A stretch of 20,968 nucleotides of DNA from the NCBI GenBank assembly GCA_964582365.1, contig CAZOQV010000011.1, positions 1-20,968 on the forward strand, written 5' to 3'. Positions 7,546 through 13,218 of the stretch are shown in pieces. The DNA is from WARW01 sp964582365 (lineage in GTDB: Bacteria > Patescibacteriota > Microgenomatia > UBA12405). The notes beneath the pieces were generated by a model, which saw only the letters and a list, made by a program, of their open reading frames with translations, did not search any database and was not told the origin of the DNA. Position 1 is the stretch's first letter; each line of letters starts with the position of its first letter. The translations under genes were made by a program, and so were the position numbers.

Positions 7546-8415
7546 TTATAACTCTTTGAGCTTGATACCTTTGGATTCTTCTTTGTCGATGATTAATTCC
7601 AAATATTTTTCAGTGGTGGAAATTCTTTTGTGTCCAATGATTTGAGAAACAACATCAATTGGAACACCAGCTTTAAGTTGAAAAACAATGAAAGTGTTAC
7701 GAAGATCATTGACTTTAATATTTTTAATATCGGCTTTATTGAAATAACGGTTTAAAAGACTTCGGATATTTCTAGCTAAAAGACAGTGTCCGGTTTTGGT
7801 AATAAAGACATTTTTAGATTTACCAGCGTAACGACCGTTATCTAGATATTTTTTAAGAGCAGTTTTGGCTGAATTGTTTAAAGGAACAACCCTGGAAGGA
7901 TGAGATTCATAAGTTTCAATTACGATTTCATTGTCCTTAATGTTTTCTAATTTTAAATTTTCAATTTCTTTAATTCTCAAACCAGATTGAAGCATTAATT
8001 CAACAATGGCAGTAGCACGGCTATCATTGCGACAAGCGTCACGAAGAGATCTGTATTCAATTGGTTTTAAAATTTTAGGTAAATCATTTTCATATTTTGG
8101 ATGTTTTACATCAGAAGAAGGGTCAATAGTGATGACACCTTCATTTTTTAAAAAAGAAAAGAAATTTTTGATGGAATTAAGTTTACGAGAAATAGATTTA
8201 GCGGTGTATTCGTTTTGGGTTAAATCTTTTTTAAAAGATTCAATTGAATTCTCGGTTATTAAATTAATATCAGTAATTTGTTCTTTATTTTTAAGAAAAG
8301 AAAAAAGTTGATTTAAATCGCCTTTGTAGGCTACAATAGTGTTGCTTGACTTAACATTTCTGGTAAGCGCATCTACGAAAAGACCTAAAGCGTCTTCTAA
8401 TGATAAATTGGGCAT
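7546..8415 (-). CDS. Xer-like tyrosine recombinase
   Basis: Cuts and rejoins DNA strands site-specifically through a covalent 3'-phosphotyrosine. The 289-residue length is normal for XerC/XerD. The SAM-like N-terminal DNA-binding domain covers about 1-105 and the catalytic domain 115-289. Visible catalytic residues are Arg147 (SGLRIKE), Arg239, His262 (GHKRISTTEKY) and nucleophile Tyr271. Two positions depart from the norm. The usual HxLR box reads NDLR, with Asn236 in place of the first His. The beta-hairpin before RVVPL (SHPS, 171-174) lacks the usual lysine. It could be the chromosome-dimer recombinase of this lineage or an integrase-type relative; nothing in the window shows a dif site. 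It is divergent from the FtsL/DivIC-like gene. Start ATG at 8415, no Shine-Dalgarno. Confidence 0.9.
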   Translation of the reverse strand: MPNLSLEDALGLFVDALTRNVKSSNTIVAYKGDLNQLFSFLKNKEQITDINLITENSIESFKKDLTQNEYTAKSISRKLNSIKNFFSFLKNEGVITIDPSSDVKHPKYENDLPKILKPIEYRSLRDACRNDSRATAIVELMLQSGLRIKEIENLKLENIKDNEIVIETYESHPSRVVPLNNSAKTALKKYLDNGRYAGKSKNVFITKTGHCLLARNIRSLLNRYFNKADIKNIKVNDLRNTFIVFQLKAGVPIDVVSQIIGHKRISTTEKYLELIIDKEESKGIKLKEL

Positions 8416-8444
8416 AAATTGAATTATTGGTAATAACTATGGCT

Positions 8445-8450
8445 TATAAT
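8445..8450 (+). promoter_or_regulatory. -10 box TATAAT upstream of the FtsL/DivIC-like gene
   Basis: A perfect TATAAT 28 nt before the ATG at 8479. This predicts a short leader of about 20 nt. The -35 region is not convincing. Confidence 0.4.
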
Positions 8451-8478
8451 AACATTAATTGGGACTAAATACAAACAT

Positions 8479-8826
8479 ATGAAAAATTTCTCTTTAATCA
8501 TATTAGGTTTGATAATATCGATTTCAACTATTGGAAATATAAAAACCCAATATGATACTTTGAAAGAGGCAAAAAAACAAAATGTTAGGATAGAAAACGA
8601 AATATCTAAACTCAATCAAGATAATCAAATTCTTGATCAAAAGATAGAATACGCTACCAGTAGTGCTTTTATAGAACAAGAAGCACGAGATAAACTGGCT
8701 TTAGGTAATAAAAATGATGCTTGGTTAAAATTAGGAAATGAAGAGAATATTGATTTATTTCCTAAAGTTAACGAGAATAAAGAAATACCTAAGATTAAAC
8801 AATGGATTAGCCTGTTTACTCGATAA
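8479..8826 (+). CDS. septum formation initiator, FtsL/DivIC-like
   Basis: A 115-residue bitopic membrane protein of the type that joins FtsB/FtsL-like complexes to activate septal peptidoglycan synthesis. A short cytoplasmic tip is followed by one membrane helix (about 4-20). An extracellular coiled coil (22-60) with a heptad of Leu, Ile and Asn follows. The family-typical block FIEQEARDKLALG comes next near 64-76, then DAWLKL. Sequence alone does not separate FtsB/DivIC from FtsL. The gene stands alone between a divergent recombinase gene and a tRNA gene, and the putative tRNA -35 lies in its last codons. No Shine-Dalgarno is apparent. Confidence 0.85.
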   Translation: MKNFSLIILGLIISISTIGNIKTQYDTLKEAKKQNVRIENEISKLNQDNQILDQKIEYATSSAFIEQEARDKLALGNKNDAWLKLGNEENIDLFPKVNENKEIPKIKQWISLFTR

Positions 8827-8843
8827 AAAAGTTGTGTTAGAAT
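8815..8843 (+). promoter_or_regulatory. promoter for the tRNA(CAU) gene
   Basis: TTTACT (8815-8820) and TAGAAT (8838-8843) are separated by exactly 17 nt, about 16 nt before the tRNA 5' end. The same TTTACT -35 with 17-nt spacing occurs in front of the DinD-like gene. The -35 overlaps the end of the FtsL/DivIC-like gene. Confidence 0.45.
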
Positions 8844-8859
8844 TCCAGAGTTTAAAACA

Positions 8860-8929
8860 TGCGGGGTAGTGTACGGCTGCACGTGAGGCTCATAATCTCA
8901 CAGGCTAGGTTCAACTCCTAGCCCCGCAA
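8860..8929 (+). tRNA. tRNA with CAU anticodon (tRNA-Met or tRNA-Ile2), plus strand
   Basis: The cloverleaf is complete. The acceptor is TGCGGGG/CCCCGCA and the D stem GTGT/GCAC has an unusually small 6-nt loop. The anticodon arm is TGAGG-CTCATAA-TCTCA (anticodon CAU), with a 4-nt variable loop. The T arm is CTAGG-TTCAACT-CCTAG and the discriminator is A. CCA is not encoded. It lacks the C1xA72 mismatch and the three G-C anticodon-stem pairs typical of initiators, so an elongator Met or lysidine-type Ile2 tRNA is more likely. An A29-U41/G31-U39 variant initiator cannot be excluded. Total length is 70 nt, short for a class I tRNA. Confidence 0.88.
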
Positions 8930-8940
8930 CAAACAAAGGG

Positions 8941-8972
8941 GCTGTCATTAATTTGGCGGCTTTTTTGTTTTT
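8941..8972 (+). terminator. intrinsic terminator after tRNA(CAU)
   Basis: A stem of GCTGTC (8941-8946) with GGCGGC (8955-8960), including G-U pairs, has an 8-nt loop and is followed by TTTTTTGTTTTTT. It lies 11 nt after the tRNA and abuts the stop codon of the convergent kinase gene. Confidence 0.65.
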
Positions 8973-9580
8973 TATTTTCTGGTAATAATTTCACTGAGTT
9001 CGGCGACAGATTCTTCAATTGAATTGTCATTTTTGATGACATCTGGAAAAAAATCCTGATATTTCAACCAATCTTCATAATCTTTTTTAAAAGTAGCTTT
9101 AAAACTGTCAGTACTACTAGAATCATTTCTATTTTTAAAACGATGATAAAGAGTGATTAAATTAGAAACACCAATATAAACAGGAATAACGCGAGGCTTA
9201 ATTTCGGTTAATATAGAATCTTCTAGATTTAAATGTGAACAAAAATCATGGCCAATTTTAACGGTAATAGGCGAAATATAAGACTTACCGTCCAAGAGAT
9301 TGTCAAAATAAAATCCAGGAAGAGCTTTAAAATCACCAGGGCGATATTCATCAATTTCAATGTAATAACCGCTTTCTTTTAATTTTTCAAATTTTTCTTT
9401 GGAACGAAAAAAATAATCAACTCCTTCTGTTTCTCCAGGCCTTGGAGATCTGGTGGTATCACTTACCATTCTGGAAAAGTCGGGATTTGAATCTAAAAAT
9501 TTATCAATAATTGAAGTTTTTCCAGAACAACTTGGTCCACAAACAACGACTAGCTTACCAAGATTTTCTTCTACTGACAT
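8972..9580 (-). CDS. guanylate kinase-like protein (divergent)
   Basis: A 202-residue P-loop protein resembling guanylate kinase, which phosphorylates GMP to GDP with ATP. The P-loop is GPSCSGKT (15-22). The GMP-binding segment SDTTRSPRPGETEGVDYFF (40-58) supplies Ser40, Arg44 and Arg47. The next conserved block is abnormal: where guanylate kinases have an AxVxGNxYGT-type sequence, this has EIDEYRPGDFKALPGFYFD. The lid region (RFKNRNDSSSTDSF) is also altered. The length is right for the family. It may still be the genome's guanylate kinase, or a relative with another substrate. A TAAAAT box ends 7 nt before ATG 9580. Two tRNA genes lie just upstream on the same strand, so cotranscription is possible. 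Confidence 0.8.
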   Translation of the reverse strand: MSVEENLGKLVVVCGPSCSGKTSIIDKFLDSNPDFSRMVSDTTRSPRPGETEGVDYFFRSKEKFEKLKESGYYIEIDEYRPGDFKALPGFYFDNLLDGKSYISPITVKIGHDFCSHLNLEDSILTEIKPRVIPVYIGVSNLITLYHRFKNRNDSSSTDSFKATFKKDYEDWLKYQDFFPDVIKNDNSIEESVAELSEIITRK

Positions 9581-9587
9581 TGTCGAT

Positions 9588-9593
9588 ATTTTA
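9588..9593 (-). promoter_or_regulatory. -10 box TAAAAT for the guanylate kinase-like gene
   Basis: TAAAAT on the minus strand ends 7 nt before the ATG at 9580 and predicts a leaderless or nearly leaderless transcript. Confidence 0.4.
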
Positions 9594-9644
9594 TCACTTG
9601 GGTGAGAATTAAAAAAATCGGAAAATTACCTTTAACTTAAAATG

Positions 9645-9718
9645 TGGGTAGGCATGGATTCGAACCATGGACCCCCGACTTATAAGATCGGTGCTCTAAC
9701 CAACTGAGCTACATACCC
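9645..9718 (-). tRNA. tRNA-Ile (anticodon UAU)
   Basis: A 74-nt cloverleaf on the minus strand. The acceptor is GGGTATG/CCTACCC with one T-C mismatch. The D arm is GCTC-loop-GAGC. The anticodon arm is CCGAT-CTTATAA-GTCGG, giving anticodon UAU. The variable loop is GGGTC, the T arm is CATGG-TTCGAAT-CCATG and the discriminator is A. CCA is not encoded. The body looks like tRNA-Ile. UAU reads AUA directly, which most bacteria do instead with a lysidine-modified CAU tRNA. It follows a CAU tRNA gene on the same strand, 52 nt apart. Confidence 0.93.
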
Positions 9719-9770
9719 TAAATTTAATTTTAATTTTTAATCAAATTCAAACACAAAATTTTTATATTTG

Positions 9771-9843
9771 TAGCAGGGGCGGGAATCGAACCCGCAACCT
9801 ATCGCTTATGAGACGATCGCTCTAACCGTTGAGCTACCCTGCT
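9771..9843 (-). tRNA. tRNA with CAU anticodon (probably tRNA-Met), minus strand
   Basis: A 73-nt cloverleaf. The acceptor AGCAGGG/CCCTGCT is fully paired and the D arm is GCTC/GAGC. The anticodon arm is ATCGT-CTCATAA-GCGAT (CAU). The variable loop is AGGTT, the T arm is GCGGG-TTCGATT-CCCGC and the discriminator is A. CCA is not encoded. It has no initiator features. Elongator Met is the simplest reading, given a separate UAU tRNA-Ile next to it. It starts 6 nt after the stop of the HTH gene. Confidence 0.93.
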
Positions 9844-9848
9844 TTGTG

Positions 9849-10541
9849 TCATATTTTATCATGTTTAATGGATTCAACTATACCAGTGATATAACCTAAA
9901 ATTTCATAATTCAAATTTGTACCCTTGGAAACTGTTATCTGTAAAGATCCGTAATAATCATGATTATCTTGATAAATTTTATTTATTTTTGATTTTTTAA
10001 AACTTGGTTTTCTGAATTGAATTAAAGGAATATTGGTTAATTTTATCCAATAGTTCTGAATATTAACAAATCTGTTTCGATGTTTTTCATTAATTTCTAC
10101 TCGGCAATATAACCTATCTTTAGGTATATTTAAACATATTTCTAACCATTTTATAAAAATTAAAACCATATCAGAATCTGAATTAATAAAAACTACTCGT
10201 CTTTGTTTTTTATCACCTTCAGCCCAATAAAGTGCTGCACCAATTAAAAATAATTCTCTTTTGAATAAATTACCAATTTTTTTGATACCTGTTAATTTAT
10301 AGCTTTTTAGTCTGTTAATTCTTTCTTTTTTTCTGTTTTCACTGGCAATTAACGAACCTTTTTTGATTTTTTCAGAATTATCTTTCAATAAATTTTCTTT
10401 TTGAGTTTCTGATAGAAAAATATCATTGCACCAAAGACTAGTTGTACTTTTAGAAACACCGATAATTTTAGCTATATTTTTAATACTTTTACCTTGAAAT
10501 CGCAATTCTCTGGCTAACATTTTCTCTTTAAATTTGGCCAT
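9849..10541 (-). CDS. HTH protein with LAGLIDADG-like domain
   Basis: A 230-residue protein from ATG 10541. The N-terminal 45 residues form a helix-turn-helix (SIKNIAKIIGVSKSTTSLWC). A charged helical linker follows. The C-terminal region is then built around FLIGAALYWAEGDK, NSDSDM and FIKWLE, resembling the LAGLIDADG homing-endonuclease fold as used in some transcriptional regulators. It is probably a DNA-binding protein; nuclease activity cannot be inferred. An open frame extends to a GTG at 10568. ATG 10541 is preferred because a TATATA box ends 6 nt before it and the sequence upstream of the ATG looks hydrophobic and non-domain. A 25-codon ORF ends 4 nt before this start. It lies between a transglutaminase-like gene and two tRNA genes. 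Confidence 0.7.
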   Translation of the reverse strand: MAKFKEKMLARELRFQGKSIKNIAKIIGVSKSTTSLWCNDIFLSETQKENLLKDNSEKIKKGSLIASENRKKERINRLKSYKLTGIKKIGNLFKRELFLIGAALYWAEGDKKQRRVVFINSDSDMVLIFIKWLEICLNIPKDRLYCRVEINEKHRNRFVNIQNYWIKLTNIPLIQFRKPSFKKSKINKIYQDNHDYYGSLQITVSKGTNLNYEILGYITGIVESIKHDKI

Positions 10542-10545
10542 ATAT

Positions 10546-10623
10546 TTATATATACCCAAATAAAACACGAAAAGTCAAATGATAATTAATCAGAATCTCC
10601 TCAAAAGGCGAACCGGCATACAT
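10546..10623 (-). CDS. possible 25-codon leader ORF
   Basis: ATG at 10623 lies 6 nt after the stop of the transglutaminase-like gene. It opens 25 codons beginning MYAGSPFEEIL, ending TAA at 10546-10548, just 4 nt before the HTH gene start. It could be a leader peptide that couples or attenuates HTH translation. It could equally be chance, or remnant sequence: an internal GAGGAG is present but points at no clear start. Existence as a protein is unproven. Confidence 0.2.
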   Translation of the reverse strand: MYAGSPFEEILINYHLTFRVLFGYI

Positions 10624-10629
10624 ACCCAC

Positions 10630-11136
10630 CTAGTTTAGGGTGTTATTAGAACTACGAATTTCTTCTAGCCAATTATTAAAAGCATTATAGAATTTTCCGT
10701 TTATTTTTAAATCATTTAAAATTTCTTGCTCATCTGTGTTCTCCATAATATCCAAGCTTTTTTCGAGAGTAAAAGTTTCTATTGATTCAACGGCGATTTT
10801 ATTATTAGTTTTATTGTCCCAATTGTTAATATCAAAAATTTTATTTAATTTTGAATCCCAAGTGGTATCCATAATTAGCCATTTATTGTTGATAAAAACT
10901 TCTAAATAAACATGTGTTGTTAAATCTTCATGAGGAACTTTCAAAACTTCTGGGGGTAAATTGATAGAAGCCCAAGAAAAAGAACAAACACGATACCTAA
11001 CTTTATAACCATTTTTTTCTAAAATATTTTTTAAAGATTTCGCTTTACCACTACAACAAAAATCTTTTTCTTTAAAAGAAACTGGAATTTTATAAGGAAT
11101 ATCGCGAATTTGATTAAAAATATCGACTATTTCCAT
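10630..11136 (-). CDS. small transglutaminase-like (papain-fold) protein
   Basis: A 168-residue protein whose layout matches transglutaminase-like cysteine peptidases. The nucleophile region FCCSGKAKSLKNILEKNGY (26-44) holds Cys27 and Cys28, of which Cys28 fits the pattern best. His75 is in TTHVYLEV. Asp90 is in WLIMDTTWD. No signal peptide is visible, so it should be cytoplasmic. Substrate is unknown; the family includes peptidases, amidases and inactive relatives. Its start lies 3 nt after the trpS stop and it probably belongs to the same transcript. It is shorter than most family members, with about 70 helical residues after the core. Confidence 0.7.
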   Translation of the reverse strand: MEIVDIFNQIRDIPYKIPVSFKEKDFCCSGKAKSLKNILEKNGYKVRYRVCSFSWASINLPPEVLKVPHEDLTTHVYLEVFINNKWLIMDTTWDSKLNKIFDINNWDNKTNNKIAVESIETFTLEKSLDIMENTDEQEILNDLKINGKFYNAFNNWLEEIRSSNNTLN

Positions 11137-11139
11137 TTT

Positions 11140-12141
11140 TTAATAATTCAAAAACATTTTTTCTTTAACCTGGCGGAGGGTTTCGGCGGCGACGGCACGA
11201 GCTTTGGCGGTACCTTCCATAATAATTTTATCAACAATTTCTGGATGAGCTTCGTAGTAATGGCGTTTTTCTTGGATTGGAGCGAGAAATTTTATTAAAT
11301 TATCAGCTAGCTGGTTTTTACAAGCAACACAACCCCTGCTACCCGCTTTACATTCAGATTCAACAATTTTTAAATCTTTGGGATCGGTGAACATTTGGTG
11401 ATAATAATAGACCATGCAGTTGTCGGGGTGACCAGGATCAGTGAGGCGAATTTTTTGAGGGTCAGTAAAGGCCATTTTGACCTTTTGGCGGATAGTTTCC
11501 GGTGAATCACCTAGATAAATAGAATTACCTAAACTTTTACTCATTTTAGAATTGCCATCAAGACCTTTAACCCGAGGGAAGTTACTGATTTTAGCCTTGG
11601 GTTCAACTAAAACGTCTCCATAAATTTCGTTGAATTTTCTGGCAATTTCGCGAGCTAATTCAATATGGGGAACTTGATCTTCACCAACTGGAACTAATTC
11701 AGCTTTAAAAGCGGTGATATCGGCGGCCTGACTGACAGGATAACCTAAAAATCCATAAGTAATGTTGTTTTTGAATAATTTTTCTTTTTGTTTTAACTCT
11801 TCTTTGGTGGTGGGGTTACGTTCAAGACGAGCAACAGTGACAAGATTGGAATAAAAAACGGTTAATTCGGCAATTTCTGGAATTAGAGATTGGATAAAAA
11901 TAGTCGATTTTTGAGGATCGATGCCAACAGCGAGATTGTCCATAACCACCTCTCGGACGTTATCACGGACTTTTTGAGGAGTAAGAAAATTGTCAGTTAA
12001 TGCCTGTACATCGGCTATAATTACAAACGTGTCATACTTATCTTGAAGTTCAACTCGATATTTTAGAGCACCAAAATAATGGCCGATGTGAAGCGGACCA
12101 GTAGGACGGTCACCAGTAAGAATGCGGGGTTTGATAGACAT
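11140..12141 (-). CDS. trpS: tryptophanyl-tRNA synthetase
   Basis: Charges tRNA-Trp with tryptophan. The 333-residue length is normal for this class Ic enzyme. The HIGH box is TGPLHIGH (14-21) and KMSKS is exact at 199-203 within DGNSKMSKSLGN. The tryptophan-binding stretch ADIT (140-143) and GEDQ (153-156) are present. The C-terminal CKAGSRGCVACKNQL segment is usual in one large branch of bacterial TrpRS. The promoter is an extended -10 (TGTTATAAT) ending 5 nt before ATG 12141, with no Shine-Dalgarno, so the transcript is probably leaderless. It heads a minus-strand run with the transglutaminase-like and HTH genes. A composite palindromic repeat lies upstream. Confidence 0.97.
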   Translation of the reverse strand: MSIKPRILTGDRPTGPLHIGHYFGALKYRVELQDKYDTFVIIADVQALTDNFLTPQKVRDNVREVVMDNLAVGIDPQKSTIFIQSLIPEIAELTVFYSNLVTVARLERNPTTKEELKQKEKLFKNNITYGFLGYPVSQAADITAFKAELVPVGEDQVPHIELAREIARKFNEIYGDVLVEPKAKISNFPRVKGLDGNSKMSKSLGNSIYLGDSPETIRQKVKMAFTDPQKIRLTDPGHPDNCMVYYYHQMFTDPKDLKIVESECKAGSRGCVACKNQLADNLIKFLAPIQEKRHYYEAHPEIVDKIIMEGTAKARAVAAETLRQVKEKMFLNY

Positions 12142-12146
12142 AAAAG

Positions 12147-12155
12147 ATTATAACA
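12147..12155 (-). promoter_or_regulatory. extended -10 promoter of trpS
   Basis: TGTTATAAT on the minus strand combines a TG extension with a perfect TATAAT ending 5 nt before the trpS ATG. It predicts transcription starting at or beside the start codon. Confidence 0.6.
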
Positions 12156-12171
12156 TTTCAAACCCACCCGA

Positions 12172-12210
12172 TCCCGCTGGTGCGGGACCACCCTCCCTTG
12201 ACAAGGAGGG
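12172..12210. repeat. composite two-hairpin repeat, copy 3
   Basis: The first hairpin is TCCCGC-TGGT-GCGGGA (12172-12187). A second, near-constant hairpin built on CCCTCC and GGAGGG around TTGACAA follows (12191-12210). The architecture matches 1894-1931, 2013-2048 and 14416-14449, with an unrelated first stem. Confidence 0.75.
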
Positions 12211-12228
12211 CTTTAAAGAAGTGAAGTC

Positions 12229-12257
12229 TTTACTTCGCCTTTTATTCGGTTTATTAT
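12229..12257 (+). promoter_or_regulatory. promoter of the DinD-like gene
   Basis: TTTACT (12229-12234), a 17-nt spacer and TATTAT (12252-12257) end 6 nt before the ATG at 12264, again leaving no room for a leader. Confidence 0.5.
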
Positions 12258-12263
12258 TTTATT

Positions 12264-13112
12264 ATGAAAACAATAAAAAAATTATTGATGCCAGTTATTT
12301 TTAATCAAAAACAAATTAGAAGAATCTGGGATGATAAAAAAGAATCGTGGTATTTTTCGGTTATTGATGTGGTCGAAGCTTTGACTGATAGCTTAAATCC
12401 TCGTGATTATTGGTATAAAATGAAAATTCGTATTAAAACAGAGGAAGGGTTAGAGTTGTCGACAGTTTGTCGACAACTGAAAATGATTAGTTCTGATGGA
12501 AAAAAATATTTAACTGACTGTGCTGATACTGAAACTATGTTTAGAATTATTCAATCAATTCCCTCTTCTAACGCCGAACCATTTAAATTGTGGCTAGCAA
12601 GGGTGGGATATGAACGTATTGAAGAAACTATTAATCCAGAATTGTCTATAAATAGGGGTCTTAACGCTTATTTAAAGCAAGGAAGAACCCCAGAATGGGT
12701 TAATTTAAGATTAAAAAGTATTGAAGTTCGAAAAGATTTAACTGATGAATGGCAAAATCGCGGTGTAAAAGCAGGTCAAGAATTTGCCATATTAACAGAT
12801 GATATTACCTATGCTTGGGCTGGGTTAACCACTAAACAATATAAAAATTTAAAAGATTTAAAAAAAGAAAATTTACGTGATAATATGACTAACTTAGAAT
12901 TAATTCTTAATATGTTGGCTGAGGCCAGCACTACGGAAATATCAAACGTTAAGGAACCAAAAGATTTTAAGGAAAATCGTCAAGTGGCACGTGAAGGTGG
13001 TTCAATTGCCGGCATAGCTCGAAAATCACTTGAAAATAAAACTGGAAAAAAAGTTATCAATGCTGATAATTACCGGTTAAAAGGTGGTAAAAATAAAAAA
13101 CAAAAATTGTAA
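12264..13112 (+). CDS. DinD/BRO-N family protein
   Basis: A 282-residue protein with an N-terminal BRO-type DNA-binding domain. Its landmarks are IRRIWDDKKESWYFSVIDVV, then LSTVCRQLKM and TMFRIIQSIPS, about 10-115. A helical middle follows, including the GYERIEETINPELS stretch. The C-terminal segment resembles DinD/phage antirepressors: EASTTEIS, PKDFKENRQVAREGGSIAG and KTGKKVI. The length is near that of E. coli DinD, a LexA-regulated protein of uncertain role. Such genes are common in phage and in CPR genomes, but no other phage gene is present. A perfect 10-bp inverted repeat lies inside the coding sequence (12454-12478). A promoter just upstream suggests monocistronic expression. No LexA box was identified. 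Confidence 0.8.
   Translation: MKTIKKLLMPVIFNQKQIRRIWDDKKESWYFSVIDVVEALTDSLNPRDYWYKMKIRIKTEEGLELSTVCRQLKMISSDGKKYLTDCADTETMFRIIQSIPSSNAEPFKLWLARVGYERIEETINPELSINRGLNAYLKQGRTPEWVNLRLKSIEVRKDLTDEWQNRGVKAGQEFAILTDDITYAWAGLTTKQYKNLKDLKKENLRDNMTNLELILNMLAEASTTEISNVKEPKDFKENRQVAREGGSIAGIARKSLENKTGKKVINADNYRLKGGKNKKQKL
12454..12478. repeat. perfect 10-bp inverted repeat inside the DinD-like gene
   Basis: AGTTGTCGAC and GTCGACAACT flank AGTTT. The repeat encodes the conserved LSTVCRQL segment. It could be an operator for autoregulation or an RNA hairpin, or simply a consequence of the protein sequence. Confidence 0.8.
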
Positions 13113-13117
13113 TTTAC

Positions 13118-13126
13118 TGATATAAT
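13118..13126 (+). promoter_or_regulatory. extended -10 promoter of the L25 gene
   Basis: TGATATAAT combines a TG extension with a perfect TATAAT about 93 nt before the chosen L25 start. Unlike most genes here it implies a real leader (about 85 nt), which contains the hairpin at 13162-13187. Confidence 0.55.
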
Positions 13127-13161
13127 AGACGAAGTTTATTAAAGCCGAAGTTAGGTATGGA

Positions 13162-13187
13162 CCCGCCGACGTTAAAACTATGGCGGG
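13162..13187 (+). promoter_or_regulatory. hairpin in the L25 mRNA leader
   Basis: CCCGCC and GGCGGG pair across a 14-nt loop, in a GC-rich island unlike its surroundings. It contains an in-frame ATG (13180) upstream of the preferred L25 start. It could regulate translation (L25 autoregulation is one idea) or be another dispersed repeat. Confidence 0.35.
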
Positions 13188-13218
13188 CGAAGAAGGAACA
13201 TTAGGCAAAAAAGAAAAA

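Noticed and set aside
8006..8311. Plus-strand open frame inside the recombinase gene
   Set aside because: It is antisense to well-conserved recombinase codons and shows no family features.
10585..10630. tRNA remnant (minus-strand GGGTATGTATGCCGGTTCG resembles pieces of the tRNA-Ile gene)
   Set aside because: Only short stretches match and no cloverleaf can be drawn.
12264..13112. Prophage signalled by the DinD/BRO-type gene
   Set aside because: It is a single gene flanked by housekeeping genes, with no structural, lysis or replication phage genes.
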